64,000 nt of DNA from Mycobacterium sp. D16Q13 (lineage in GTDB: Bacteria; Actinomycetota; Actinomycetes; Mycobacteriales; Mycobacteriaceae): contig NZ_MAEW01000007.1 of NCBI RefSeq assembly GCF_002013375.1, forward strand, positions 1 to 64,000. The letters run 5' to 3'. The position numbers and the translations under genes are program-made. Below, one piece after another: positions 8,866 to 18,842 of the stretch; position 1 is the stretch's first letter, and every line of letters begins with the position of its first letter. Under the pieces are notes generated by a model that worked only from the letters and a program-made list of their open reading frames with translations, made no database searches and was not told where the DNA came from.

Positions 8866-10403
8866 GCGGCACCACCTTCCTGCTTGGTGTTCAGAACGTT
8901 GACGCCACGGAACAGCGCCGACGGGCAGCCGTGGCTTACCGCCGCCACCTGCCCGGGCTGAGCCTTACCGCAGTTGAACGCTCCGCCCAGCCGCCAGGTG
9001 GATTGGCCGCCAACGGCTTCCATCGACCCCCAGAAGTCGGTGGTGGTGGCCTGGTAGGCGACGTCGCGCAGCTGGCCGTCCAGCTTGCCGCCGCGGATGC
9101 GGTAGAACCGCTGGCCGGTGAACTGGAAGTTGTAGCGCTGCATATCAATTGACCACGACTTGTCGCCCACGATGTAGATGCCGTCCTCCACGCCGGAAAT
9201 CAGATCGTCGGTGCTGCGCTCCTGCGGAGACGCCTGCAGCGACACATTGGCCATCCGCTGGATCGGCACATGGTGCGGCGAGTCGGCGTACGAGCAGCCG
9301 TTGGAACGCTCCTGGCCCAGCCGGGGTGCGAACACCCGGTCCAGCTGGTAGCCGACAAAGATGCCGTCGCGCACCAGATCCCAGCGCTGCGAAGCCACGC
9401 CCTCGTCGTCGTAGCCGACCGAGGCCAGGCCGTGCACCTCGTTGCGGTCGGCGGTGACGTTCATGACGGGTGAGCCGTACTTCATGGTGCCGAGCTTGTC
9501 GGGGGTCGCGAACGAGGTGCCCGCATAGGCGGCCTCGTAGCCGATGGCCCTGTCGTATTCGGTGGCGTGGCCGATGGATTCGTGGATGGTCAGCCACAGG
9601 TTGGTCGGGTCGATCACCAGGTCGGTGGGGCCGGCGACCACGCTGGGCGCCTTCACCTTCTCGGTGAGCAGCTCCGGGATCTCGCGCAGCTCGGCGCTCC
9701 AGTCCCACACTCCGTCGCTGCCGATGGCCTCCCAGCCCCGGCCCATCGGCGGGGCCAGGGTGCGCATGGTCTCGAAGGACCCGGTGGCGGCGTCGACGGC
9801 GATGGCGTCCAGCTGCGACATGACCCGGACGCGCTGCTGGGTGATGGACGAGCCGAAGGTGTCGGCGTAGAAGGTCTGCTCCTTGACCGCCGTCAGGGTC
9901 GCCGAGGCATGGTCCACCCCGTCGGAAGCCAATAGCCGGGCCGAATACTCCTGCAGCACCGCGATCTTGTCGGCCTGCGGCACCCCGAACGGATCGATCT
10001 CGTACTCGGACACCCATTGAACGTCGGCATAGACGGGCTCGGCCGCCAGTTCGACGCGCTCGCGGTTCAGGCTGCGCAGCCCGCGGGCCACGGCCACGGC
10101 CCGGCGCGCGGTGTCGGCGGCGGCGGTGGTGTCGAGCTGCACATGTGAGGCGAACCCCCAGGTGCCGTCGACGATCACCCGCACCGCCAGACCGATGGTG
10201 CGTCCGGACACCGCCGTCTCGACCTGCTCGTCGCGCAGCACCAGCTCTTCGTTGATCAGCCGGTGGATGCGCAGGTCGGCATAGCTGGCACCGGCGGCGC
10301 GCGCCGCGTTCAGGGCGGCGTCGGCGAGTGCGGCGCGCGGCAGCGCCAGGAAATCGGGATCTACGGACCGAGTCACGCGCTCAACGCTACCGGTGGCGTC
10401 CAC
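8862..10403 (-). CDS. tldD: TldD-type metalloprotease
   Basis: A 513-residue TldD-family metallopeptidase, the catalytic partner of the adjacent TldE. The zinc-binding HExxxH motif is present as HESIGH (His274, Glu275, His279) within a conserved block ending ATEYDRAIGYEAAYAG. The size agrees with Rv2315c (about 505 residues). The start shown is GTG 10403, which has a GGGGA purine run about nine bases upstream; GTG 10376 is an alternative giving 504 residues. It is divergent from uspA, with only 14 bases between the two start codons, so the promoters must overlap the opposite genes or give leaderless transcripts. It is likely the first gene of a tldD-tldE operon that may extend into the two-component genes. 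Confidence 0.9.
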   Translation of the reverse strand: MDATGSVERVTRSVDPDFLALPRAALADAALNAARAAGASYADLRIHRLINEELVLRDEQVETAVSGRTIGLAVRVIVDGTWGFASHVQLDTTAAADTARRAVAVARGLRSLNRERVELAAEPVYADVQWVSEYEIDPFGVPQADKIAVLQEYSARLLASDGVDHASATLTAVKEQTFYADTFGSSITQQRVRVMSQLDAIAVDAATGSFETMRTLAPPMGRGWEAIGSDGVWDWSAELREIPELLTEKVKAPSVVAGPTDLVIDPTNLWLTIHESIGHATEYDRAIGYEAAYAGTSFATPDKLGTMKYGSPVMNVTADRNEVHGLASVGYDDEGVASQRWDLVRDGIFVGYQLDRVFAPRLGQERSNGCSYADSPHHVPIQRMANVSLQASPQERSTDDLISGVEDGIYIVGDKSWSIDMQRYNFQFTGQRFYRIRGGKLDGQLRDVAYQATTTDFWGSMEAVGGQSTWRLGGAFNCGKAQPGQVAAVSHGCPSALFRGVNVLNTKQEGGAA

Positions 10404-10417
10404 GGTTTAATGTCCCC

Positions 10418-11284
10418 GTGACACGCTCCCGGCAGACAGCGCTCGCATATGGGCTGTTGGCCCCGAGCCTGTTCGGCGTCACCGCGTTTTTGCTTTTGCC
10501 GATCCTGGTGGTGGTGTGGCTGAGCCTGTGCCGCTGGGATCTGCTGGGCCCCATCGAATTCATCGGCCTGGACAACTGGCGCTCGGTGCTCACCGACGGC
10601 GCCTTTGGCCACTCCCTGCTGGTGACGCTGCTTTTTGTGGCACTGGTGATCCCGGTACAGACGGCGCTTGGACTGTTGGCGGCAACGCTGCTGGTACGCG
10701 GCCTGCCCGGCACCGTGCTGTTCCGGACCATCTACGTCATCCCGTGGATCTGCGCGCCCCTGGCCATCGGCGTGCTGTGGCATTGGATGCTGGCGCCCAC
10801 CGACGGTGCCATTGGCGCTCTGCTCGGGCAGCGCATCGAGTGGCTGACCGACCCCACGTTGGCGCTGCCGGTGGTGGCGGCGGTCAGTGTGTGGACGAAC
10901 GTCGGCTACGTGGCGCTGTTCTTCATGGCGGGTCTGCTGGCCATCCCCGGCGATGTGCACAACGCGGCCCGGGTGGACGGTGCGACGGCCTGGCAGCGGT
11001 TCCGCCGCATCACCCTGCCGATGCTGCGGCCCACCTTCTTCTTCGTCCTGGTCACCGGGGTGGTGAGCGCGGTGCAGACCTTCGACACCGTGTACGCACT
11101 CACCAGCGGTGGCCCGCAGAACCGCACCGACCTGGCCGCGCACCGCGTCTATGCCGAGGCATTCGAGTCCGCCCATGTCGGGCGTTCGGCCGCCATGTCA
11201 CTGATCCTGTTTCTGATCTTGGTCGCCGTCACGGTGATTCAGCACCGCTACTTCCGGACGCGGGTGAGTTATGACCTGGTGTAG
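10418..11284 (+). CDS. uspA: Sugar ABC transporter permease UspA
   Basis: A 288-residue inner-membrane permease of the carbohydrate-uptake ABC family (MalF/UgpA type). It has about six hydrophobic segments and the cytoplasmic EAA-like loop DVHNAARVDGATAWQRFRRITLPML that contacts the ATPase. GTG 10418 (VTRSRQTAL) is chosen because the frame upstream overlaps tldD on the other strand and is Arg-rich. Gene order and sizes match M. tuberculosis uspA-uspB-uspC. It overlaps uspB by 14 bases. There is no ATPase gene in this operon; the transporter presumably borrows a shared ATPase encoded elsewhere, as other actinobacterial sugar importers do. Confidence 0.92.
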   Translation: MTRSRQTALAYGLLAPSLFGVTAFLLLPILVVVWLSLCRWDLLGPIEFIGLDNWRSVLTDGAFGHSLLVTLLFVALVIPVQTALGLLAATLLVRGLPGTVLFRTIYVIPWICAPLAIGVLWHWMLAPTDGAIGALLGQRIEWLTDPTLALPVVAAVSVWTNVGYVALFFMAGLLAIPGDVHNAARVDGATAWQRFRRITLPMLRPTFFFVLVTGVVSAVQTFDTVYALTSGGPQNRTDLAAHRVYAEAFESAHVGRSAAMSLILFLILVAVTVIQHRYFRTRVSYDLV

Positions 11285-12086
11285 AAACGGCGCGGTCTAT
11301 CTGCTGCTGACGCTCGGCGCTGCCCTGACGCTGGGCCCGTTCCTGTTGGCGCTGTCGGCGTCGCTGAAGTCGACGCGACAATTCGCGACCGATTCTCCGC
11401 TGGCGCCGCCCAACCCGTTCACGATCGCCAACTACACCGGTTTGGCCGACGCAGGGTTCGGGCGCGCCGCGCTGGTGACGGTGTTGATGACGGCCATCAT
11501 CGTGATCGGCCAGCTGACGTTCTCGGTGCTGGCCGCGTATGCCTTTGCGCGACTGCAGTTCCCGGGGCGCGACGGACTGTTCTGGGTGTATCTGGCCACG
11601 CTGATGATTCCGGCGACGGTGACCGTGGTGCCGATGTATCTGATGCTGACGCAGGTGGGGCTTCGGAACACCTTCTGGGCGTTGGTCCTCCCGTTCATGT
11701 TCGGATCGCCCTACGCGATCTTCCTGCTGCGTGAGCATTTCCGCACCATTCCCAATGACCTGATCCGCGCGGCCCGCCTGGATGGCGCCAACACGCTCGA
11801 CATTCTGTGGCATGTGGTGGTGCCGGTGAGCCGTCCCATCCTGATCACGCTGACCCTCATCACCGTGGTATCGCAGTGGAACAACTTCATGTGGCCGTTG
11901 GTGATCACCAGCGGAAGCAACTGGCGGGTGCTCACCGTAGCGACCGCCGGGCTGCAGTCACAGTTCAACGCGCAGTGGCCCATCGTGATGGCGGCGACCA
12001 CCGTGGCGATCGTGCCGTTGGTGATCCTGTTCGTGGCGTTCCAGAAGTACATCGTCCGGTCCATCACGTTGAGCGGACTCAAGTAG
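11271..12086 (+). CDS. uspB: Sugar ABC transporter permease UspB
   Basis: A 271-residue second permease (MalG/UgpE type) with an N-terminal membrane segment, a periplasmic stretch and four to five further segments. The EAA-like loop is NDLIRAARLDGANTLDILWHVVVPV. It ends in SGLK, as many such permeases do. ATG 11271 lies inside the end of uspA and its stop shares one base with the GTG of uspC, so all three genes are translationally coupled. It forms the heterodimeric channel with UspA. Confidence 0.92.
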   Translation: MTWCRNGAVYLLLTLGAALTLGPFLLALSASLKSTRQFATDSPLAPPNPFTIANYTGLADAGFGRAALVTVLMTAIIVIGQLTFSVLAAYAFARLQFPGRDGLFWVYLATLMIPATVTVVPMYLMLTQVGLRNTFWALVLPFMFGSPYAIFLLREHFRTIPNDLIRAARLDGANTLDILWHVVVPVSRPILITLTLITVVSQWNNFMWPLVITSGSNWRVLTVATAGLQSQFNAQWPIVMAATTVAIVPLVILFVAFQKYIVRSITLSGLK

Positions 12087-13348
12087 TGAAATCCTCCACG
12101 CGCGCCGCCCTGACCCTTGGGCTGGTCGCCCTGCTGCTGTTCGGCATCGCGGGATGGCTCGGGATTCCGAAGACACCGCAGGGAAAAACGGTCGTCACCG
12201 TCCGGGTGTGGGATGCGCGGGTGGCCGAGGCCTACCGCAGCTCGTTCGACGAGTTCACCCGGCGCGATCCCGAGATCCAGGTCGCCGTCACAGTGACGTC
12301 GTATGCGAGCTACTTCAACAGCCTGCGCACCGATGTGGCCGGGCACGGCGCCGACGACATCTTCTGGCTCAGCAACGCTTACCTGTCCGATTACGCCGAT
12401 ACGGCGAACCTCATCCCCATTGATCCGCAAGAGGATTGGGATCCCTCGGTCGTCGCCCAGTTCACCCGCGGCGGCAAGCTGTGGGGTGTTCCGCAGCTTA
12501 GCGACGCCGGGATTGCGCTGTACTACAACAAGAATCTTCTCGACCAGGCGCAGGTGGACCCGGCCGAGCTGGCGGAGCTGCGGTGGGACCCCGACCCTGC
12601 TGTGGATACCCTGCGCCCGATGCTGCACCGGCTCACCGGGCCCGGGCATTGGGCCTACAACGCCGCCAACGACTTGCAGGGCATCTACCTGAACTACCTC
12701 GGATCGGCGGGGGCCGTCTTCCAGGCCGGCGACAAATTCGCGTTCGCCAACACTCGGGCCGAGATGGCCTTCCAGTACCTGGTCGACCTCATCAACGTCG
12801 ACAAGGTGGCGCCGTCGGCCGCCGACACCAACGCCAACAACGACTTCTCGCGCAACCAGTTCCTGCAGGGGCGGATGGCGCTGTTCCAATCGGGCACCTA
12901 CAACCTGGCCCCGATCCAGGCGAACGCCACCTTCCCGTGGGGTGTGGCGATGATGCCGGCCGGGCCCGAGGGGCGGGTCAGCGTCACCAACGGCATTGTG
13001 GCCGCCGCCAATTCGTTCTCGCCCCACCCCGAGGCCACCCAGCGGGTGCTGGCCTGGATGGGTAGCACCGACGGCAACGTCTTCCTGGGCCGCAGCGGCT
13101 CGGCGATCCCCGCCGTGCTGGGTGCGCGTGAGCCGTACTTCCAGCATTGGACTGCCCGTGGCGTCGACGTCGCCCCGTTCTTCCAGGTGCTGAACGGTGC
13201 ACAGATCGCGGCACCGGGCGGGCAAGGCTTCGGAGCCGGATTCGCCTCGCTGAAGCCGTATTTCGCCGAGATGTTCCTAGGACGCCTCGATGTGCAGACC
13301 GCGTTACAACAGGCGCAGCAGGCGGCGAACAGGGCGATAGAGAAGTAG
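12086..13348 (+). CDS. uspC: Extracellular sugar-binding protein UspC, membrane anchored
   Basis: A 420-residue family-1 solute-binding protein that delivers substrate to UspA-UspB. The N terminus has one hydrophobic stretch (about residues 7-24) without a lipobox cysteine, so it is probably held by an uncleaved anchor rather than a lipid. The binding fold follows (VTVRVWDARVAEAYRSS; the typical SYASYFNSLRTDVAGHGADDIFWL region). The M. tuberculosis homologue is reported to prefer amino sugars and phosphorylated sugar derivatives; the ligand here is inferred by analogy. GTG 12086 shares its first base with the last base of the uspB stop. It ends only two bases from the convergent ECF permease gene. 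Confidence 0.92.
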   Translation: MKSSTRAALTLGLVALLLFGIAGWLGIPKTPQGKTVVTVRVWDARVAEAYRSSFDEFTRRDPEIQVAVTVTSYASYFNSLRTDVAGHGADDIFWLSNAYLSDYADTANLIPIDPQEDWDPSVVAQFTRGGKLWGVPQLSDAGIALYYNKNLLDQAQVDPAELAELRWDPDPAVDTLRPMLHRLTGPGHWAYNAANDLQGIYLNYLGSAGAVFQAGDKFAFANTRAEMAFQYLVDLINVDKVAPSAADTNANNDFSRNQFLQGRMALFQSGTYNLAPIQANATFPWGVAMMPAGPEGRVSVTNGIVAAANSFSPHPEATQRVLAWMGSTDGNVFLGRSGSAIPAVLGAREPYFQHWTARGVDVAPFFQVLNGAQIAAPGGQGFGAGFASLKPYFAEMFLGRLDVQTALQQAQQAANRAIEK

Positions 13349-13350
13349 CG

Positions 13351-14157
13351 CTACAGCACCTCGAACAACACGACCGCCGTCCCGATCGCAAGGATGATCA
13401 GCAGCGCGATCGCGTCACGCAGGCCCGGCCGCGTCGGATGCGCCGCGATCTGCCCGGTGCCGCCACGCGAGGTGATGGCATCCCCCATCTCGGAGGCACG
13501 CCGCAGGGCGACGGTGATCGCCGCGGTCAGCATGTCGACCACCTCGGCCACCCATCGCAACCCGCGTCTGCCCTCGCGCACCTGCGGCGGACGCAGCCTG
13601 CGCGCCGCGATGAGCACCCGGAACTCGTCAGACAGCATGGGGAAGGAGCGCAGCGCGAGCGCCAGGGTCGCGGCGCGCTCGTCGACCGGAATCCCGAAGA
13701 CCTTCAACGGCCGCCCCAGCATGGCCACAGCCGGGGCGATCTCGGAGACATTCGTCGTCCACGACACCATGGCTCCCGTACCGAGCAGCACAACCGCCAC
13801 CGCAGTGGTGCGCGCCACCGCCAGCACCCCGTGGAACCCTATAGTCATCCCGCCGATATGCCAGAAGGGCGGCCCGCCGCTGAAGAACACCGTGAGGCTG
13901 CCACCGATCACCAGGGCCACCATCCAGATCGGGATGGTGGGCACCGCACCGCGCGGGATATGGGCCAACCACGCGGTAAGGACCACCAGCGCCGCCACCG
14001 CGCCGATCGCCGTCCAGGTGGGAAACAGTGTCAGCAGCACCGAAATAAGGAAGACCGCAACAAGTTTGGTTCCCGCCCACAGCTCGTGGATCGGCGACGT
14101 ACCGGGGACAGGGCGCAGCAATACCACCGGGCGGCGTGGTGCACGTGTCGTCGTCAT
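13351..14157 (-). CDS. ECF transporter transmembrane component (CbiQ/EcfT family)
   Basis: A 268-residue integral membrane protein with four to six hydrophobic segments and the EcfT-type cytoplasmic Ala-Arg-Gly signatures, read as AARRLRPPQ and [17 protein letters not shown]. It couples ATP hydrolysis to the substrate-binding subunit in energy-coupling-factor transporters. ATG 14157 overlaps the stop of the ATPase gene as ATGA; a longer frame to 14226 would run into the ATPase gene. The homologue is Rv2325c. With the fused protein upstream it completes a two-gene ECF importer whose vitamin or metal substrate is not evident. Confidence 0.9.
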   Translation of the reverse strand: MTTTRAPRRPVVLLRPVPGTSPIHELWAGTKLVAVFLISVLLTLFPTWTAIGAVAALVVLTAWLAHIPRGAVPTIPIWMVALVIGGSLTVFFSGGPPFWHIGGMTIGFHGVLAVARTTAVAVVLLGTGAMVSWTTNVSEIAPAVAMLGRPLKVFGIPVDERAATLALALRSFPMLSDEFRVLIAARRLRPPQVREGRRGLRWVAEVVDMLTAAITVALRRASEMGDAITSRGGTGQIAAHPTRPGLRDAIALLIILAIGTAVVLFEVL

Positions 14158-16175
14158 GAGCGATTCCCCGACCCCACCGATTCGGCCAGCAGCACCCCGG
14201 ATTGCAGATGCACGGTCCGCGGACACAGTTCCTGCATGCCATCGAAGTCATGCGAGATCACGACGATGGTGAGCCTTTCCCGCTCGCGCACCTCAACCAG
14301 CAGCCGCAGCAGACCGGCCTGCGACTCGGCATCCAGACCCGCCAGCGGCTCATCGAGAATCAGGGCACGCGGTGAGCGCGCCAGCAGCCCGGCAAGCACC
14401 ACGCGGCGCATCTGGCCTCCGCTGAGCTGATCAATCGGACGCTTAAGCAGGTCCGCATCCAGACCGACACTGGCGAGGGCGTGCACCACCCGATCAGTCT
14501 CACGGGCGGAAAACCCGGCCGCCGAAGCTATTTCATAGTCGACCCGGCTGCGCAGCAGCTGCAAGCGGGCCGCCTGGAAACTGATGGCCACCGACCCCAC
14601 CTGCTCCGACACCGGCTTGCCGTCCAGTAGGCACTGCCCCGAGGTTGGTTTGGTGAGCCCCGCCGCGATCCAGGCCAGCGTCGACTTGCCCGATCCGTTG
14701 CCGCCATGGATCAGCACACCATCGCCCTCGTGCACCGCCAGCGACACGTCATGCAATGCCGTTTTCGCCCAGGGAGTTCCGCTGGCGTACTGATGGGCGA
14801 CGGAATCGAACTCGAGAACAACGGGCGCCTCGACATTGGGCAGCGCGGCCGTCGTGGTGGGCACCGGCACTGTCTGTATCGCCGTGCGCGCCACCTTGCC
14901 GTTGACCGCGCGCAAGGCGATCTCACGGTCCGCGGCGGCGGCCTCGGACTGGAAATGGGTGATGTGCACCACCGACATCCGGTGCTGCGCGGTGAGCCGT
15001 GACAGCACGCCCAGCAGGTCCTCGCGCCCCTTCGGGTCGACCATGCTGGTGATCTCGTCGGCCACCAATAGCGCGGGGTCGCGCGCCAGGGCCGAGGCCA
15101 CCGCCAGACGTTGCAGCTCGCCGCCGGAGAGCGAGGAGGTGCTCTGCTCGCCCATCCCCTCCAGACCGACCTCGCGCAGCAGACCCTCGATGTCGACGTC
15201 GTGATCGGCGGGCAGACCCCACACCACATCGTCGGCGACCTTGGTACCCAGCACCTGACTTTCCGGGTGCTGCATGACAATTGCGGTGCCGCCGATGGCG
15301 CCGAGCCCCACCGAACCTGGCCGCTCGATCTCCCCCGACGTGGGTTCACGCCCGGCCAGGATGCGCATCAGGGTGCTCTTACCCGAGCCGTTGGGACCGG
15401 TGATCGCGACATGCTCGCCGACCTCGATGCTCATCGACAGCGGCGCCAGCGCATCGGCTTCACCGCGCGGATACCGGAATCGCACCTCCCGCAGGCGCGC
15501 GGGCACCGGACCCACCGCACCTGCCGGCGTCGGCGGATCGAGCTGGTGCACATCGGGAATCACCGCCAAGCGCTGGATCACGCGAGAGAGCACCCACCAG
15601 CCGAACAGCGCGTTAAACAGCACGAAGACGAAGACGATGCCACCGATGAACCACACCCAGTTGCGCATCGCGAAGTCGATGGCGCTCGTCGCGTTCACAC
15701 CGACCGCTTCCAGATGCGGGAGGTGAGCGATCATCTTGAACAGGCCCTCCAGCGAGGCGCGCAGCGCATCGAAGAGCAGGTTGCGCATGCGGTCTAGCAG
15801 GGCCAGCGCACCGACCGCCAGCGCCGCAATGATCGCGCTACAGATGACTCCGAGCACCGTCAGCAGGGGCATGCCGTGTCCGCGTCGGCGCACTACGCCG
15901 GTGAGGCCACCGATGTAGACGCAATTGCCCATGGCGATCAGACCGCCGAGCCCGGCAAGCAGGAACGCGATGACACCGCCGGCCACGGCGGCGGCCAGTA
16001 GCACCCGGACGCGGTAGCGATATCCCAGCAGACCCATGGGTACGGCACCGAGTAGTTGCACGGCGCCCAAAATCGGCAGGGCGACCCCCACGATGACCAT
16101 GGCGGCGGTGAGCGCGGCCATGACGGCCGCCTGAGCCAGTTCATCGGGTTTCAGGGGCACCCTGGTGAAATTCAC
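14154..16175 (-). CDS. Fused ECF transporter: S-component-like membrane domain plus two ABC ATPases
   Basis: A 673-residue protein combining three ECF parts. Residues 1 to about 205 form a membrane domain with about six segments resembling a substrate-specific S component. Two ABC ATPase domains follow. The first has Walker [10 protein letters not shown], signature LSGGE and Walker B LLVADE. The second has Walker [10 protein letters not shown], signature LSGGQMRR and Walker B ALILDEP. It matches Rv2326c in arrangement and size. Together with the CbiQ/EcfT protein downstream it should form a complete importer. The substrate is unknown; no riboswitch is visible in the 63-base gap upstream. Confidence 0.9.
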   Translation of the reverse strand: MNFTRVPLKPDELAQAAVMAALTAAMVIVGVALPILGAVQLLGAVPMGLLGYRYRVRVLLAAAVAGGVIAFLLAGLGGLIAMGNCVYIGGLTGVVRRRGHGMPLLTVLGVICSAIIAALAVGALALLDRMRNLLFDALRASLEGLFKMIAHLPHLEAVGVNATSAIDFAMRNWVWFIGGIVFVFVLFNALFGWWVLSRVIQRLAVIPDVHQLDPPTPAGAVGPVPARLREVRFRYPRGEADALAPLSMSIEVGEHVAITGPNGSGKSTLMRILAGREPTSGEIERPGSVGLGAIGGTAIVMQHPESQVLGTKVADDVVWGLPADHDVDIEGLLREVGLEGMGEQSTSSLSGGELQRLAVASALARDPALLVADEITSMVDPKGREDLLGVLSRLTAQHRMSVVHITHFQSEAAAADREIALRAVNGKVARTAIQTVPVPTTTAALPNVEAPVVLEFDSVAHQYASGTPWAKTALHDVSLAVHEGDGVLIHGGNGSGKSTLAWIAAGLTKPTSGQCLLDGKPVSEQVGSVAISFQAARLQLLRSRVDYEIASAAGFSARETDRVVHALASVGLDADLLKRPIDQLSGGQMRRVVLAGLLARSPRALILDEPLAGLDAESQAGLLRLLVEVRERERLTIVVISHDFDGMQELCPRTVHLQSGVLLAESVGSGNRS

Positions 16176-16238
16176 TTCACAATTCTGCCAGCAGGTTTGC
16201 CCACTCTCAGGACATTCTCAGCTTCGCCCGGCGCACCG

Positions 16239-16970
16239 CTAATTCACTGCGACGCCGATCAGATGACCTATCAGATACGTTGCGCCGATAGCGATGGCAC
16301 CAAACGCCAACTGCCGCAAGGCACTCAGCCACGGGGCTCGGGCCGTGAAGCGCCCGGCGACCCATCCGGCGATCAGCAGACCCACTCCTCCGCAGACCAG
16401 ACCGGCCAGAAGTGACGCGAATCCCAGCAGGAATGGGATCAGCGGCACCACCGCGCCCACCGAGAACGTCACGAATGAGGAGATCGCGGCCACCCACGGC
16501 GATGGAGTGTCGTTGGGATTGATGCCGAGCTCTCGGGTGAGGTGAATCGTCACCGCGGTGTTCTCGTCCTGGTGGATCTCGTCGGCCGCCGCGGTCGCGG
16601 TCTGCGGCGAGAGCCCGATATCGCTGAGCATGGCGATGAGCTCCTGCTTCTCGGCATCGGGGTGCAGCTGGATGGCGCGACGCTCCACGCCCACCTCATG
16701 CTCGATCTGCGAATTGGACGTCGATACCGAGGTGAATTCGCCCAGCGCCATCGAGAACGCACCCGCCACCAGGCTGGCGACCCCGGTCAGGACGATCGCC
16801 TGAGTGTCCAGTCCGCTGGCACCCACGCCAGCGACCAAAGCCGTATTGGTAACCAGGCCGTCCATGGCGCCGAACGTGGCCGCACGCAACCATCCCCCGG
16901 ACACGTCCGGGTGCGTGTGGTCAAATTCATGCGGTAGTTCGGCAGATCCCGCAGAGCCGTCGAGTGCCAC
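16239..16970 (-). CDS. VIT1/CCC1-family membrane transporter
   Basis: A 243-residue VIT/CCC1-type protein; characterised relatives move Fe2+ or Mn2+ out of the cytosol. The family N terminus GWLRAATFGAMDGLVTNTALVAGV is followed by a second segment ending GEFTSVSTSNSQIEHEV. A soluble Glu/Asp-rich metal-binding insert spans about residues 85-145, and three C-terminal membrane segments complete the fold. The start is GTG 16970. It is divergent from the lipoprotein gene at 17030 and lies upstream of, and on the same strand as, the ECF genes. Metal specificity cannot be told from sequence. Confidence 0.88.
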   Translation of the reverse strand: MALDGSAGSAELPHEFDHTHPDVSGGWLRAATFGAMDGLVTNTALVAGVGASGLDTQAIVLTGVASLVAGAFSMALGEFTSVSTSNSQIEHEVGVERRAIQLHPDAEKQELIAMLSDIGLSPQTATAAADEIHQDENTAVTIHLTRELGINPNDTPSPWVAAISSFVTFSVGAVVPLIPFLLGFASLLAGLVCGGVGLLIAGWVAGRFTARAPWLSALRQLAFGAIAIGATYLIGHLIGVAVN

Positions 16971-17029
16971 GATAAATGAATCTACTTCCAGGTTGCTGAA
17001 AACGCACTGCTCAGAGGGGAATTACCGAT

Positions 17030-17746
17030 ATGAAGCGTTCACTGACTGTTTTCGGCACCGCGGTGTTGGCCGGCGGGCTGATGCTTGCGTGTTCGGGCAA
17101 TGACAAGAAGGACGAGTCCGCGAGCTCTTCGGCCAGCAGCAGCGCCACCACCTCTGCCGCGGCCGCAAGCACCTTCGACATCGCCAAGATCGATGCCATC
17201 AAGGACCAGTTCCCCGCCGGGTACACCGTCGAGGTACAGCCCAAGACCACGGTGACCCAAGAGATGCTCGATCAGATGAAGGGCATCTTCGACAAGGCCA
17301 CCTTCACCCCACAGGAATGCGCCGACAAGATGCTGGGCGCATTCCCTCAGGTGACCGGCACGTCCATGCAGGGTGTTACCGGCGCCAAGGGCAATGGCGA
17401 CCCGATGTCCAAGACGATGATCATCGCCGCGGCCATGGAGACGGTCAGCGCGATCCCCGAGGACACCACCGGTGGAGCGTGCGACAAGTTCAGCCTGTCG
17501 ATCGCCGGCATGGCCGAGGGCACCGGCGAGAAGATCGACGCGCCCGCCATCGATGGCGTGAAGACGACGGGTACGTCAACGAATATCAAGATCAGCGCGC
17601 CCGGCATGGAGAAGGAGATGGTGCAGATCGCCTACTCCGCTCAGCTCGATGACCACCACGCCGTGTCGGTGTCGGGCATGGGTGATGTCGACCGCAACGA
17701 GCTGTCCGACGTCTTCGTGAAGGCCGTCAACGCCGTTAAGGGATAG
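17030..17746 (+). CDS. Secreted lipoprotein of unknown function
   Basis: A 238-residue lipoprotein. The signal peptide ends in the lipobox LMLAC (Cys21), followed by a low-complexity Ser/Ala linker (about residues 30-50) and a soluble domain of about 180 residues with no motif I recognise. It belongs to the many mycobacterial lipoproteins of unknown function. ATG 17030 has the purine run AGAGGGGA upstream. It is divergent from the VIT gene, and its last 11 bases overlap the end of the small convergent gene. Confidence 0.85.
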   Translation: MKRSLTVFGTAVLAGGLMLACSGNDKKDESASSSASSSATTSAAAASTFDIAKIDAIKDQFPAGYTVEVQPKTTVTQEMLDQMKGIFDKATFTPQECADKMLGAFPQVTGTSMQGVTGAKGNGDPMSKTMIIAAAMETVSAIPEDTTGGACDKFSLSIAGMAEGTGEKIDAPAIDGVKTTGTSTNIKISAPGMEKEMVQIAYSAQLDDHHAVSVSGMGDVDRNELSDVFVKAVNAVKG

Positions 17747-18005
17747 GTCGTACCGGGATGCCCGCCCCCGCAGCAAGGGTCGGGTACCCGGGCGCTCCCC
17801 AGTACCCGCCGGGCGGGTAATAGCCGTAGCCGTACCAGGCCGAGCTGGGCACACCTTCACATTTGGAGGTGTTTCCGGCGGAGGCGCAGACAGTCGCCTG
17901 GGCGGTGCCCGCCGCGGGGCTGGGCAAAATCAATGGCGCTGAAGCCAGAGCTCCGACAATGAGTGCCGAGCAGAGAGTTCGCGCCACATTTCGTGGTCGC
18001 TTCAT
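17736..18005 (-). CDS. Small secreted Gly/Tyr/Pro-rich protein
   Basis: An 89-residue exported protein: a positively charged N terminus, a hydrophobic core and a probable signal-peptidase site near SPAAGTAQA. The mature part is about 50 residues with two cysteines (VCASAGNTSKCEG) that could form a disulfide, and a tail rich in Tyr, Gly and Pro. I do not recognise the family. Its 3' end overlaps that of the lipoprotein gene. Confidence 0.65.
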   Translation of the reverse strand: MKRPRNVARTLCSALIVGALASAPLILPSPAAGTAQATVCASAGNTSKCEGVPSSAWYGYGYYPPGGYWGAPGYPTLAAGAGIPVRPIP

Positions 18006-18065
18006 GCCTCCAGGATAGCTCTGGCCCCGTGCGATGAACGCAGCGTTGACCGTGACCCTGGTCGC

Positions 18066-18521
18066 CTATCGAACCGCGTTGGGGAGGCTGCGCGTTGGCC
18101 GTTTCATTTCGTCCAAATCCTCCCCCGCCTGCCCGTAGATCCAGAAGATGACGCGGCTGACGAGGTGCAGCAGGATCCGCTGCTCAGGATCCTGCGTATC
18201 CACCCCATAGATGTTGGTGACCGCTGACGTACCGCAGTCGCGCTCATACAGCTCGCCGGTTAACCGCCAATGGGTACCGGGTCCACAGTCCTTGGGCGCG
18301 AAGGAATCAACCGAGATGAATTCGCCCGCTGCCAATTCCACAACGTGACATTCCAGTGTGCCCGCGTATCCCGTCCCCACCGCCGGCATCGATCCGATGA
18401 CGAACTTCGCGCCAAGCTCTGGGCGGAATCCCCGCACGCTCACCGGCCATTGGTCTGGATCGGTGATGGCGTCCCACACCTGTGTGCGCGGATGTTCGAA
18501 CTCCCATATGGCGCGTACCAC
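18066..18521 (-). CDS. SRPBCC (START-like) domain protein
   Basis: A 151-residue protein with the polyketide-cyclase/START-like pattern: an N-terminal strand, then HPRTQVWDAITDPDQWPVSV, several strands, and a long C-terminal helix. Such proteins bind hydrophobic ligands or act as cyclases or dehydratases; the ligand is unknown. The start is GTG 18521. It stands alone on its strand. Confidence 0.7.
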   Translation of the reverse strand: MVRAIWEFEHPRTQVWDAITDPDQWPVSVRGFRPELGAKFVIGSMPAVGTGYAGTLECHVVELAAGEFISVDSFAPKDCGPGTHWRLTGELYERDCGTSAVTNIYGVDTQDPEQRILLHLVSRVIFWIYGQAGEDLDEMKRPTRSLPNAVR

Positions 18522-18842
18522 CTACTCCCCTTCCCCGGACAGCCTCGAGACCGCCTGCGTGTGGCCATCGGCTAGCAACCATGGCCAAGTTACCGTACTA
18601 GCAGTACCACTATTTCGCTACGCAACGGAAAGGATTCGACGTAGCTATCTAGATGCCGGGCCATCGATCGCAGCGCCACGCGATAGCTACCAGCTAAAAG
18701 CTGTATTAATGATGGAGAACGTTCACATGAAGGACCCCTCCGGTAACGAGGTTCCGACCAGCTCACTGTTTTCAGAACGACCGTACACAATTTTCCCAGA
18801 GTTCAAGAAAGCGGGATGAGCAAATAAGTATGAGAGCATGTT
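18522..18842. other. Relatively AT-rich intergenic stretch with a small ORF and a 9-bp inverted repeat
   Basis: About 320 bases of lower GC than the surroundings. They contain GTAGCTATC at 18641-18649 and its exact reverse complement at 18682-18690 (loop of 32 bases), and the small reading frame at 18727-18819. No promoter was assigned with confidence. Confidence 0.4.
18727..18819 (+). CDS. Possible 30-residue peptide
   Basis: A short frame starting at ATG 18727, with GGAG nine bases upstream, reads through to TGA with a balanced, non-Arg-rich composition (starts MKDPSGNEVP, ends FPEFKKAG). It ends 23 bases before the next gene on the same strand and could be co-transcribed with it. No family is recognised; it may equally be a remnant. 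Confidence 0.3.
   Translation: MKDPSGNEVPTSSLFSERPYTIFPEFKKAG

Noticed and set aside
11711..13225. A 504-codon minus-strand frame across uspB and uspC.
   Set aside because: Shadow of the coupled usp genes; composition rich in Gly, Val and Arg without protein-like features.
18641..18690. 9-bp inverted repeat GTAGCTATC / GATAGCTAC as a regulatory hairpin.
   Set aside because: The 32-base loop and lack of a flanking gene signal make chance plausible.
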